A program made the position numbers and the translations under genes. DNA of 64,000 nucleotides, taken from contig JAJSPD010000053.1 in NCBI GenBank assembly GCA_021307315.1, positions 186,001 to 250,000 of the forward strand. Reading direction: 5' to 3'. The notes under the pieces were generated by a model that ran no database searches, was not told the origin of the DNA, and saw only the letters and a list, made by a program, of their open reading frames with translations. Shown one piece after another: positions 33,687 through 43,950 of the stretch. Numbering within the stretch: position 1 is the first letter of the stretch; each line of letters starts with the position of its first letter. The stretch is from Bisporella sp. PMI_857 (taxonomy: Eukaryota; Ascomycota; Leotiomycetes; Helotiales; Helotiaceae).

Positions 33687-34130
33687 TGAAGGGTATGCTG
33701 TCTTGGGAGCAGATTGGGCATGACTGTCGTTGAAAGTGTCTGTATGGTAAGACTGCAACTACAACTGCGGAGAAAAAAGAGAGAGAGAGAGAGATAGTGA
33801 AAGGTGTGCTGTCCCGGGAGCAGACTGAGCATGACCGTCCTTGACATTGTTCTACATCCCTCAATAATATCCCACGACACAGCCGCAACCGCACGGTCGC
33901 ATCTTCCATTCCCACCATAATCCAGGGAAAGATGGTGAGAAGGCGCTGTCTCGAGAGCTCCCCAACATAATCGTCCTTGACATTGCCATATCGCTCAATT
34001 ATTTTCCTTATAGCGAAACCTCAACCGCCCCTCTCCCTTGAAAAGAAATGCTCGCCGTGATATTGCTCGGCCATTCTCCCCCATGGGCGAAACAGTAACT
34101 GCGCGCTTCCCTCTCCCACCCTTCCCCCCC
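31740..34130. repeat. Degenerate minisatellite, units of about 110-170 bp
   Basis: A recurring module contains ATCGCTCAATCATTTCCCA, AACTGCAACTGCACGTTTCC, TCTTCCAGGCTCCCACCAT, a GAGGAAAGAGAGAGA purine run, GTGAAGGRTGYGCTGTCTCG, GGAGCAGACTGAGTATGACT and GTCCTTGAGAGTGTCTGTAT. The GACTGTCCTTGA-type anchor occurs near 32,300, 32,430, 32,600, 32,950, 33,112, 33,264, 33,410, 33,550, 33,722, 33,834 and 33,974. Earlier units (31,750-32,170) are shorter and more diverged. The open frames seen here encode only Leu/Ser-rich strings from the purine runs. Confidence 0.85.
32696..32915. repeat. (GATAGA/GGTAGA)n simple-sequence block
   Basis: An expansion of GATAGAGATAGACAGAGATA-like hexamers, grading into GAGAGCGAGAGC and GTGTGAGAGAGA, inside one unit of the minisatellite. 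It explains the long but meaningless open frames on both strands. Confidence 0.9.
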
Positions 34131-34139
34131 CTTTTGTTT

Positions 34140-34800
34140 CGTTTTGTAGCAGTTCGTATCGCTCTCGTAAGTAAGTGATGCTTCTTGATTCTGATAACTT
34201 GCGGTTGCTCAAGCCGGTACCTGCTGGGTACGTAGCACCGCGATATTGCGCAGTGCCGGTATGCTCGTTGCAGGTGGTGATCATTGCACTACAGAACGCT
34301 ATAATTATCCGAGCGTTGCGGGGTATGTGTATACTTCGGATTGTGCCAGCCTGTGCCAAGTTTTTTTAGGGCTACATGATACCCCATCAAAATTTCACAT
34401 TTGGTGCACAATTGACTGTTCTCCTTAATAATTGTAAGGTCACTAATGCAATTACTTGAAATTTTGCATGATTCTATAGCTTTCATTTTGGGCTTTTTGT
34501 TGAGCCAGCTATAAGCTTGCCATATATTACAGCGTTTGGGATATCTAAGGTTTTTATGCTAAAGTACGAATGTAGCCGTCACTGTCACGGCCCTGGACCC
34601 CGCTTATGCCCTTAGGACTCGACCCCCTGACGCCACAGGGCCTGATCGAACGAGAATTACACAATGATAGTCGGGAAGAATTGGGGATGCCGCTCAGGCT
34701 CTCTATTGTTGTCTATGTGTGTGTGAAAAGTCAGTGTTCTCCGCCTAGTCAGAGACATGTCGCTACCCGGATCTCAAATCCTAACAATGGGGATAGTGTC
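34140..34800. repeat. Repeat mosaic J - F - B - G
   Basis: 34,145-34,280 matches (as family J, inverted) the LTR at 37,488-37,718 and the fragment at 35,925-36,050. 34,335-34,580 is block F, shared with 36,310-36,552 and 56,285-56,526. At 34,581 a truncated inverted LTR-B starts (TGTCACGGCCCTGGACC). 34,640-34,797 is an inverted block G (ends GGATCTCAAATCCTAACA), shared with 36,145 and 56,084. No gene. Confidence 0.65.
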
Positions 34801-35131
34801 TCCACGAAATAGATTGTTGATATGCGGGACTTAAGTGAATCTGACATGTCGATGCAGTGCAACTATCCTCCGCTGAAACCGAACACAGGCGGGACAAGCC
34901 CAAGCTGCGAGAACCCTAATGCCTCAAAATCCCAGATCTAGTTTTTTCACGGACAGAACTATATTATATGATCATGGTTGCTCTCTAGAATCAACAAATT
35001 GCTTTACATGCCTTTAGGTATATCATTCACTCACTTAATACGTCCGATTTTGTCCATGCGTCAGTAGTTGGGCTAAACCCCACCTCGCATCAAGATATTC
35101 CCCGACTACGTGATATAACAACTACAAAGCA

Positions 35132-35507
35132 ATGGGTATTACCATTTGATTCATGTGTTTCTTTTTAGAAATACATAATAACTTGTGAATCTAGGACTTT
35201 CTACCAGCGACATCTTAGCAATTACCTTCGGCGTTATAGCTACAGTTCTCGGCATCGCATCAGTTCTTGCTACGCTTGCAGCACGTGCTTCACGAATGCC
35301 ATCAGGTACACTTCCCTTTGAACATTTCCTCCCTATACTGCTGATATTTTTCTACAAGGGGACCCTGAAAATCGGGTTGGAGCTACCAACCATGATTCTT
35401 CCGATGCAATTGTCAAAATCATCGAGCTTCTTCCCCAAATCATCCATGGGTATAGTCCTGGGCAGGCCAACGGCGCCATTCGATTGGAAGATACCAGTCA
35501 CGAGTGA
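35132..35507 (+). CDS. Small single-pass membrane protein, 87 residues, three exons
   Basis: A four-base first exon (ATGG, 35,132-35,135) is followed by a 59 nt intron (GTATTA...CTAG), exon 2 at 35,195-35,305, a 53 nt intron (GTACAC, CTGAT branch, CAAG) and exon 3 at 35,359-35,507. All joins are in phase. The N terminus is MGLSTSDILAITFGVIATVL plus GIASVLATLAARASRMPSG, a hydrophobic helix (residues 8-32). A soluble acidic tail follows (DPENRVGATNHDSSDA, IVKIIELLPQIIHG, RLEDTSHE). Tiny fungal proteins starting MGLSTxDxIAI with one helix are frequent, but their role is unknown. The gene sits between repeat blocks. The 4 nt exon is the weakest part of the model. Confidence 0.55.
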
Positions 35508-35699
35508 ACAGATGGACAAGGAAACTAAAGGTTTTGGTTATTGAGCTCCAGGCAATTGAAGGTTCTTGGGATGAAGGATAGATCGTGGGGTGTTCTCTAG
35601 AGTTATTACCACGTACAGCCAATACAACACTAGCTTCAACGTAGAATTCATTACAGAAAAGAGAAGATAAAGCTGTTACCCGCTAGCCGAGCAAGATAC

Positions 35700-36552
35700 A
35701 GCCTGTGATGGTGAAAAAGTGCTGTTTCGAGAGCTTTTCAACATAACCGTTCTTGACATTGTTATATCGCTCAATCGTTTCTCTGGCGAAACCTCAATTG
35801 CGCCCCTCTTTTGAAAAGAAATGTTCGCCATGATATTGCTCGGCTATTCCTTTTATTGGCGAAAACAGCAACCGCGCGCTTCCTTTTTCTCGCCATTCTT
35901 TTGGTAGCTTGTTTCGTTTTGGTAGTTGCTGGTATCGATCTCGTAAGTGATGCTTCTTGTTTCTGATAACTTGCGATCGCTCAAGCCGGTACCTCTTGGG
36001 CACGTAGCACCGCGATATTGCACAGTGCCAGTATGCTCGTTGTAGGTGGTGACTTGTTCTTGATTTTTCCTTATTGCTATGTGATTTACGTGACTTTAGC
36101 TGTATGCCAACAGCAGTAAAATGTATACTTCGAATTATGCCGTTAGGATATGAGGATCCAGGTAGCTGACATGTCTCTGGCTAAGCAGAGGACACTAGCG
36201 CGGAAGACATTTCACACACAAATTATTATAGATCTCTATGTTAGATACAACAATAGAGAGCCTGAACGGCATCCCCAATACCTTCTGATTATCGTTCGGA
36301 TTGTCCCGGTTCAGGAATGTTAGCTTGTGCCAAGTTTTTTCTAGGGCTACGTGATACCCCATCAAAATTCCACATTTTGTGCACAATTGGCCGTTTTCCT
36401 TAATAATTGTAAGACTACTGATACAATTACTTGAAATGTTGCACGATTTTATAGCTTTAATATTGGGCTTTTCGTTGAGCCGGCTATTAGCTTGTTATAT
36501 ATTACAGCGTTCAAGATATCGAAGGTTTATGCTAAGGTACGAATGTAGCCGT
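35700..36552. repeat. Repeat mosaic (minisatellite unit, J, G, F)
   Basis: 35,720-35,850 is a stray unit of the 31.7-34.1 kb minisatellite (CGTTCTTGACATTGTTATAT, TTCGCCATGATATTGCTCGG). 35,925-36,050 is block J, 36,145-36,300 block G and 36,310-36,552 block F. Order and orientation partly repeat those at 34.1-34.8 kb and 56.1-56.5 kb. Confidence 0.65.
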
Positions 36553-36672
36553 CTGTGCACGGCGGGTCCTACCTCGCTTACAGCATGCTTTAAGTCTCGA
36601 ACCCCCTGACACCACAAGGCCGGCTCGCTTACACGGGCCCTGGCCAGTCCCTATATATAAAGCGCTGCCTTC
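36553..36672 (-). repeat. LTR-B fragment, inverted
   Basis: Carries the inverted 3' half of family B (CGGGTCCTACCTCGCTTA, CCCCCTGACACCACAAGG, TATATAAAGCGCTGCC), directly abutting the plus-oriented copy that starts at 36,673. Confidence 0.6.
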
Positions 36673-36904
36673 TGTAGCAACTCAAGGCGAACAGGGATCT
36701 CGATCAGTAGATCAGGGAAAAGGGCTCAAAGGTGTGAAACGGCTGTCAATTGTTATAACAAGGGGAACAAGCTACAGATAGAAGAAGGAAAGGAAAGCAG
36801 CGCTTTATATACAGGAGACTGGCCGGGGCCAGTGTAAGCGAGGCATTGTGGTGTCAGAGGCCAAGCCCCAAGGGGCTTTAAGCGATAGGGCCAAGGCCGT
36901 GACA
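36673..36904 (+). repeat. Solo LTR family B (232 bp)
   Basis: TGTAGCAACTCAAGGCGAAC to AAGGCCGTGACA with a TATATA box. The flanks CCTTC and TAACT do not match. The copy was inserted in, or recombined with, the inverted fragment next to it. Confidence 0.75.
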
Positions 36905-37010
36905 TAACTAACTAACCAACCAACCAACCAACGTAGTCCACAAGCGAATTCCTTTTTTTTCTTGGGGTCGTACCAACAACCTTCAACCTATAATTACTTT
37001 ACATATTAAA

Positions 37011-38388
37011 ATGGTTCGTACGTGGAAAGAATTCGATGTTATTTTAGCATCTAAAATTCTCCAAAACAACTCGCAATTAAGTGTTAAACGCGTAGCACGA
37101 ATCTACAATGTGCATATACAACATTGCGCAATCGACAACGCGGAATGTTTTCACAACGCGATTCTATAGTCAAATCACGAAAACTTACGAATCTTGAAAA
37201 AAGTGTTATTGTACGACATATTCCTGACTTAGATTCGGGATCGTTTCTTTTTCGGATAAGTGCTGTTGAAGATATAGCAAATCGACTACTTGCGCAACGA
37301 AACGCGGAACGCGTCGGCAAAAACTGGACATCAAACTTCGTACAACGACAACCAAAGCTTCAAACGAGTTTTGATCGAAAAATCGACTATCAGTGAGTTC
37401 AGTGCGAAGATCCTGATGCGTATAATGCGTGGTTTCGCTTTGTACGAAACACAATTGACAAGTATAGGATTCAGGAAGAAGATATATTGTTGGTATAAAG
37501 TCATGTGAACGTTCCATGACGCACAGGCCACCACCTGAATGTATTTAAGTTCTCGCTCGTAGGACGTAACTTAGGACAATCAAGAACAAGTCAACCACCT
37601 ACAACGAGCATTTATAGCACTGCGCTGAGATCGCGGTGCTACGTGCCCCGTGGGTAACCGACTTAAGCTATTGCAAGTCATGAATACGAAGAAGGTATCA
37701 CAGAGAGTGATACCAACATATATACAACTTCGATAAAACGAGATTTGTGATAGGCCAGATTTCGTCCGAAATAGTTGTAACAAACTCTGAACAGCAAAGA
37801 AACCGAGAATAGATTACTGTTATTCAAAGCATCGGCTCGTACGGCTATACGCTGCCGCCGTATATAATTGTCGCGGGCAAAAACCACTTTTCTTCGTAGT
37901 ATAAAAACAGTCAATTGCCGTCCGATTGGGTAATTGCTGTTACTTCGAATAGCTGGACAACAAATGAACGCGGTGTAGACTGGATTCGGCATTTCGATTT
38001 ACATACAAAAAGTCGTACAAAAAGTCGTACAAAAAGTAGTTATCGGCTTTTAATTCTTGATGGCCACGAAAGCCACCACTGGACTGATTTCGAGCTTTAT
38101 TGCAAAAAACACAACATTATCACCCCTTGTATACCTGCGCATTCATCTCACAAGCTTCAACTTTTTGATGTTGGCTGTTTCCGTGCGTTGAAAAGAGCGT
38201 ACAGCGCTGAAATTGAAAAGATGATGCGTGCGCATATTACACACATTTCTAAGGAAGACTTTTTTCCGGCTTTTCACACCGCATTTCGTACAACAATGAT
38301 TGAATCAAATATTCGAGGAGGATTTCGCGGAACAGGGCTAGTGCCGTACAATCCAGATTATGTGATTTCACAGCTCGATATTAGAGTT
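37011..38388 (+). pseudogene. Pogo-like transposase, divergent copy, broken by LTR-J
   Basis: From MVRTWKEFDVILASKILQ the frame shifts near 37,110 to QRGMFSQRDSIVKSRKLTNL, AVEDIANRLLAQRNAERVGK and NWTSNFVQRQPKLQTSFDRK. After a stop (37,394) comes AYNAWFRFVRNTIDKYRIQ. The LTR at 37,488-37,718 splits the YNFD motif. After it: ITVIQSIGSYGYTLPPYIIV, RLLILDGHESHHWTDFELYC (second Asp), LFDVGCFRALKRAYSAEIEK (third Asp) and FRGTGLVPYNPDYVISQLD. A 12 bp triplication gives KSRTKSRTKS. The 3' end is cut by LTR-A at 38,389. Inverted repeats were not found. Confidence 0.8.
37488..37718 (+). mobile_element. Solo LTR family J (231 bp), TSD TATAT
   Basis: The ends TGTTGGTAT and ATACCAACA are perfect inverted repeats. 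The flanks are TATAT at 37,483-37,487 and 37,719-37,723. Removing it restores the IYNFDK coding context of the transposase, confirming the borders. Confidence 0.88.
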
Positions 38389-38722
38389 TGTTGAACGGGC
38401 TAGGTCTAAGGATCATAACTAACCTATTGGGGATGTTGTAGGTATGCTTGCGCAAGATGCGTACGTACTTTTGCCTCCGATGATGAATCTACTGACGTGT
38501 GCGTTACGTCGTATGTGATACTCACATGTGAGTATCACACCTCTATAAGTGGAGAGATTCTCTCCTGTAGTTTAGGTTCTACAACCTTCAGCAATTGACT
38601 TGTGTTGAATGGTATATTAGGCGCGTTAACATTTCGACAAGAAGCACGTGCTTTTTGCCGTTTCACAACTTGTTTACCCCATACTCTCTGAAGGCCCGTG
38701 CCTCTATTCTTCTATTTCTACA
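38389..38722 (+). repeat. Solo LTR family A with internal insertion (334 bp)
   Basis: TGTTGAACGGGCTAGGTC to CTATTTCTACA. Longer than other A copies owing to a segment of about 75 bp between the CAGCAATTGACTTG and TACCCCATACTCTCTGAAGG parts and a divergent early region. No 5 bp duplication is evident. Confidence 0.65.
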
Positions 38723-39130
38723 GGTGTGAATGGGAGGGTGAATGGGAGAGTGAACAAAGGATTCGGTCACATGACCACCTGTAACATATAAGAGAACGCA
38801 TTGTAGTAGTAGCAACAATCATGAACAAATTTACCACATTCCACTTACCAGCAACCACGTATCAAGTACGCGGCGTTGCTACAAGTGGAGTGGCACCTCA
38901 AAATCAGTGTCAGTCTAGAAACTCAATAAATTATTGTTAGGTGCCAGAATGTCACGTTCTAAGGGGCAAGGAGGAGCTTGGTAAAGGCCATAATGCCGGG
39001 CCCGTATGGGCACGTGGGGAGTCGCCAGGGGTACGGAGGGTATAAGTAGGGGACTCGGGACGTAACGTTTATCCCTGCGTACCGAGACGCCCTATGTAAC
39101 GAGACAAATCGTAGGTACTGCGAGTTCAAG
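38723..39130. repeat. Repeat E followed by LTR-like repeat H
   Basis: 38,723-38,908 is the inverse of 22,711-22,895. 38,990-39,065 matches 4,850-4,910 (GCACGTGGGGAG...GGGTATAAGTAGGGGACTCG). 39,080-39,110 matches the inverse of 47,285-47,310 (GAGACGCCCT.TGTAACGAGA). No coding content. Confidence 0.6.
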
Positions 39131-40063
39131 CGACATAAAATCTATAAACACTCTAAAAGTTCTATTAATTTTCAGTTTAGTTGCATTGATACCTCTCCTA
39201 AATACTCTTAACCTATCAATTCCGAAAATTATTATCGCGTTGTCGCCGCTTCTTAAATTTACAGAGAGCCTCCTTTTACACTAAAATAAGACCTTTTGAT
39301 GTACGACAACACCATTAAGCTTTTATCACCTTTTAAACATATAGTTCGATTAAATATAGATGTCTAGGTTCTATTATAATACTAAAATGCTTTTGCTACT
39401 CTTGTAGCGGCTAGGGCGTGGCCCTTTGCACAACGTCGCCGCAAAGGATAATACCTCCTCCACTTAAGCGATCAAGGATCCTGGTCAGCAGCGGTGTGGT
39501 TATAGTAACCTCGGTAAAACTCTAAAAAGATTTGTGGCTGCTAAACCTGTGGCTGCAACGTTTGTGGCTGACGACGTTTTGTGGCCGTGCGTACGTTGCC
39601 GGAAAATTCCTGTTTCCCGACATTCTCCGATTAAGTTAGCGCAAAAAGTGGCCGACAGGCGGCAGCACGTTGTTGCCTGGGCGCTTTGAGGGCCCGCCCT
39701 CCGACAGGAAGTTCGAGAACCATGCTCCTACAGTTCGAATCGGCTTCACACCTTTGCGAGTTTTCGACCTCACCAGACCTCAATCAGTCCGATCACGCTG
39801 ACTTCTTTATCTTTGCTCTTCACTGCATCAATATGTTATTAGCAACTAGTCTGGGCATCCAATATATCGGCGTCGCATAGTTTAGCCTCCACGGTTTCTT
39901 TTGCTCCTCATTGTGTTAGGTCTGGATCGAGATAGGCTCCTGCCTTGCGACTCGAGGTAAAGAGAACCACCAAGGAAGTTTACCACTGTCGCGTTATCTT
40001 ATTAGAATCTATTCGTTATCGCGCGCGTTAGAGCCTTGGAGGCCACATCATTGTTTCATAGCA
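39131..40063. other. No gene recognised
   Basis: Short frames only. 39,520-39,600 has three imperfect TTTGTGGCTG units. Nothing else is supportable. Confidence 0.35.
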
Positions 40064-40796
40064 ATGCCAGAGATTTTTGCAAGCCTCAAGAGCCGCCGTG
40101 AGCCTGATCTCCGTTCAGCCTTGTCGAAGCCGGCGAGGCCTTCCTCGCAGAAAGAGCCAAGAAGCAGATCTTCTCATTCAAACGTCGTGGGTCTTGCCTT
40201 GTCTTCTACAGCGCAGAAAAGGAGACAGGGTTACAAGGACGATAAGTTGGTAGATGCACCAGCAAGTTTGTAGCCCCCAGCTCATTGTGGTTTTCCTTCT
40301 AACGAATAAATCAGACTTGTCACATCACCCTATTCACGACCCCCTGCGGCCTCAAACTGCGAGCCAACTTTCTGTCGCGCTTCGGAAACCTCCGTCCCGA
40401 TTTCAAACATCACGAGAGCAAGAATCTATGATGTTCATGGCATATACTATTTCCGAAGATGCATCTGGGGATCATATAAAGAGGATGCTGTCTCGAAGCA
40501 AGACTTTCAATCGTAGCTTAACAGTAGCAAGGTTGAGAGTCGTTGGCCTCCAAAGCCGTCGCTCTCACCAACGGCACGGGTCTACTTCGATGCCTACTTC
40601 GGAACCTGCTAGGGTCAATAACGGTGCTCAGACTCTGAATCTTGGGAGCAATGCTTATGTATCGCGCGAAGAATACTCTCCGGAGGAGTTCGTCCTTCCC
40701 CCGCTCCTATCACCAACCCTCCCTGACGTTGTCGAGCGAAAGCTTGTCCGCCTCCAACTAAAATCCGCGTCTTTGGCACACCCACGGACAAGGTAG
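40064..40796 (+). CDS. Possible hypothetical gene, low confidence
   Basis: 40,064-40,273 starts MPEIFASLKSRREPDLRSAL and is Ser/Arg/Lys rich. 40,305-40,796 continues in another frame (SHHPIHDPLRPQTASQLSVA, SREEYSPEEFVLPPLLSPTL, VVERKLVRLQLKSASL). A GTAGAT donor at 40,250 and a CAG acceptor at 40,305 lie between them but do not join the frames in phase. No domain is recognised and the composition suggests disorder. It may be a real protein with an unresolved exon, or non-coding. Confidence 0.25.
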
Positions 40797-40989
40797 AAGC
40801 CAGAGAACGGGCAGAGTACAATAGATGAAGTGGATGTGAACGTGAACGTTACGACTCTCGACATGATCGAAAATGTCGTAGAGTCCACAATCCTCAGCTG
40901 ACCATATTTATTCTTACTGCAGAGTTCTTCCCCATGATGAATTGTAAAATGTGAGACTCATACAACGCAGAACGAGGGCAGCTTTAGTG

Positions 40990-41477
40990 TTCAAAATTGT
41001 TTGATGGAGACAAGAATGGATTTACAAGCGCCGCAAGGATTCGCCGTGGGTTCCAATGCAGGAGACCTAAGAGGAGACAAGATGGATGGACTTCTTTGGA
41101 AAGTGGAGCAAGATGGGGAAGGTTGAATTGATCTCCTGTTGAATATGGTTTTGAATGCGGACTTAGCTGTTGATTCTTCGGTGGTCAACACATTTTTCCA
41201 ATTGATGTTGAAGAGAGAGTTTCCGGTCCAGGAGTACACATTACATTTAGAATGTTATAATGTGTCGTTTTCGTTCCCCTGCACATGTGTCGAAAGTTCA
41301 CCATGCTGAGCTAGAAAGTAGCAAGTACTGCATATGGAAGTAAATTTCCGAAATTACTTTCACCTCAGATCGATTGAAATGCTCCTTCCCTTTGAAGCAC
41401 ACCTATTTTCACTCAGCCATCTCCATACCAAACAATAAGATACTCAGAGACGAATACTAACATATATACGCAAATGC
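40990..41477. other. 3' flank of the AAA ATPase gene, no gene
   Basis: A minus-strand 82-codon frame (41,239-40,991) has no domain. The region likely includes the 3' UTR of the ATPase gene. Confidence 0.35.
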
Positions 41478-43726
41478 TCATGCCCTCAGATTCTGAGACT
41501 TTGCAAACTCATCACCAGTATATCCACCATGAGTATCATTTATATACTTCTCAAACTCATCCGCAACTTCAAGAACCCGCTCAAAGTGGGTATAATCAAG
41601 CATCTCCTCACGAAAATATGCCAACTGCATTGCGGTCTTGACCGTGTTCCGAATCTGTCTCCCATTTAATTTGCTTCGGCAAAGGAGATCGACCCTCTTC
41701 CGCAGGTTGTCAACCTTAGCCTTCTCTCGATCCAATGAATTTATGAAATTTGACCAGATTTCCCATCGTCCATTTTGGTCTAGATCGGGATAGTGTATTG
41801 CCAGTTGGATTCGAGACTTGAATGCCTCGTCAAAAATACCGACACGGTTGGTTGTCAGAATCAGAATTCCATCGTAGTATTCCAAGACTCGGAGAAACAC
41901 GGAAACAAGGGCGTTTCTCTGGAGATCAGTCTGCGATCTTTCCTCCAAAAAAACATCTGCTTCATCGAGTAGTACGACGCAGCCCCAGATCCTGCCCACG
42001 AGAAGAACAGACTCGAGATACTTCTCCACATCCTCAGGATTGGTTCCAATGTCACCACAAGTGACACGATAGAGAGGCTTACTAGTAAGTTCGGCAACTG
42101 ATTCCGCGGTGAGGGTTTTTCCGGTGCCTGGACCTCCGTGAAGGAGCATGATGAGGCCGTTTCCTTTGCCTTCAATTACATCGGTCGATGCAGATGTGGC
42201 GACATGAACCGTAACTAGAGCTTTGACAAGTTCTTTCTTGGTCGCCTTCAGGACAAGTCGATCGAATGCTTCGACGTTCCAAACTATCTCATGCATATGC
42301 TCGATGTTTAGGTCTCCTTATACTTGTGTCAATGTCATTGTTAACGTAGGGTATTTCGGGGTGAAACTCACTCCATTTCTTATCCTGTAAGCAATAGCCT
42401 ACAATCGTAGCCGGGAGGAGAAACACAAATGAGCCCTCCGGTGCTTCGTCACTTTCCATGATCTGGGGTGTTAGATCACCTTTCTTTGGTTGCGACTCTG
42501 ATTCATCTGGATTCATACGGTGGTACATGTCCATGTCAATCATGTATCGAGGATGAACCTGAGTTGTTAGTGATTATAAGAATATTTGGAGGAGTCTTTA
42601 CCGTTGGGACACTGTTCATGTCTTCGAATTCTGGAGCGTTATAGCTCATGTACCGTCTTCTTCGACAGCTCCATAGTCGTTTCCCTCGACTGCTCAGCAT
42701 TTCTTCGGCCCCAGAAGCATCATATTTCAAAGGAAACATTTCTAATTTTGAGATCGGCAGTACTCTTGGGTCCGGGTCGAAAGATGGCCAATCAACCCGA
42801 AACGTTGTGTCCTTTTTATGAAAGACACCATCGAACGTCCAACTGGAGCAACTCAACTTAATAGATGACTTGCTCGCGTCAGGCAACCCATCTGAGAGAT
42901 AAGCTACAAGGTGGCCCTCTTTGATCGTGACAACAATCTCATCTGGTCCAAAGAGTTTCGCCAAGTGTTTCTTAGAGACTAGCCCTTTGGCAAAAAGAGC
43001 GTCGGCATCAGCATACTCGTCCCCAAACGCTTCGTCGATGTACTCCAAAAGTACATTGACATGCTGCTGTTGAAGTGAACTAGAAAGCTTCCAGACATTG
43101 TCCTTAATCATCCCACGGAAGTGATACAGATGGAGATAAGGAGCTTCCTGTTTCCAAAAGTCGTTGATGCTCATTTTCGAATTCAGCTTCTTGAGGCTCT
43201 CTAAGGCATCTTCAAGCTCGCTTGCATGTATTTCCATTTTCTCCGATTTACATGAAGCTGGCGCTGCATCTTTCTTGAGTGCGGAGAGGTAAGGCTGCAA
43301 AGCTGGAACACCGCGAATTCCGCTAGAAGAGAGCTTGATCCGTTCAAAAGCACCCTTATTGGTCAGATGCTTATGGTATCTTTCGCAGTCATAACTTCTG
43401 TACACTACGATGCTGATATTCTCCTGATTTTCAAGGTACTCTTCGATGTCGTATATTGGTGTATTGCCCCTCAGAGCGCTGGCCTTGTTGTCTTCGGCAA
43501 ACAGCCTTGGTGGATCGAGGAAGTAGGCTACACTGGAGTGATGTCTGTGATCGGGAGTCTGCGTACACTCCACCTGATGTATTATCAGATGTTCAGGTTC
43601 AACTTCAGATACAGAATTTGACTCAGATCTCAATCTTTTGGCTGAATGATCCGTACGATCGATATCGCTCATACCTCCATCCGAGGTCTCTAATACCCTC
43701 TTCTCCAAGCGCATTGGGGAGGACAT
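41478..43726 (-). CDS. AAA-family ATPase with fungal N-terminal (DUF7025-like) region
   Basis: Three exons: 43,726-42,602, 42,558-42,372 and 42,316-41,478. Introns are 43 nt (GTAAAG, ACTAAC, CAG) and 55 nt (GTGAGT...AAG), and the 716-residue frame closes exactly. ATG 43,726 (MSSPMRLEKRVLE) was chosen because no ATG lies upstream in frame. The N-terminal half (YLSALKKDAAP, LYHFRGMIKDNVWKLSS, WTFDGVFHKKDTTFRVDW) matches the region found before the ATPase in many fungal proteins. The C-terminal AAA module has Walker A GGPGTGKTLTAES, Walker B VVLLDEADVFLEER, sensor LTTNR and an arginine-finger region (FKSRIQLAIHYPDL). Such proteins presumably remodel other proteins, but their targets are unknown. 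It is transcribed head-to-head with the DUF7708 gene. Confidence 0.88.
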
Positions 43727-43950
43727 AATTCTTGTCGAGATTGCAGGACGGTGGATTCCAATTGTCGATATGTTAAACTGAGGGTGGGCTGCGCCCCAGT
43801 CAGGCGTACAACAGGGCGAATTGCACAGCCACGATCGCAACGTCGCGACAACAAAATGTTATAAGCAAGAGACAATTGATTTGTGATGGTGGTTTCTGCA
43901 ACTTTCCCATCGACAATTGGGAGGACAACTTGTCCTGCTCAAGTCAAAGA
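43727..43950. promoter_or_regulatory. Shared divergent promoter (AAA ATPase / DUF7708 gene)
   Basis: Only 224 bp separate the two start codons. They include GACAATTGATTTGTGATGG, an ATAACATTTTG segment and two CGACAATTGG-like sites. No confirmed regulatory motif; the inference of co-regulation rests on the geometry. Confidence 0.45.

Noticed and set aside
32166..33880. Open frames rich in LSLSLS and SRSRS on the minus strand
   Set aside because: Produced by GA/GATAGA simple-sequence runs inside the minisatellite. There is no start context, domain or codon variety.
42543..42601. AAA ATPase as three independent genes
   Set aside because: The breaks coincide with canonical 43 and 55 nt introns that restore one continuous frame with an ordered domain layout.
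43727..43840. Extension of the AAA ATPase N terminus to 43,840
   Set aside because: The extension would start at TTG and has no in-frame ATG. Translation is taken from ATG 43,726.
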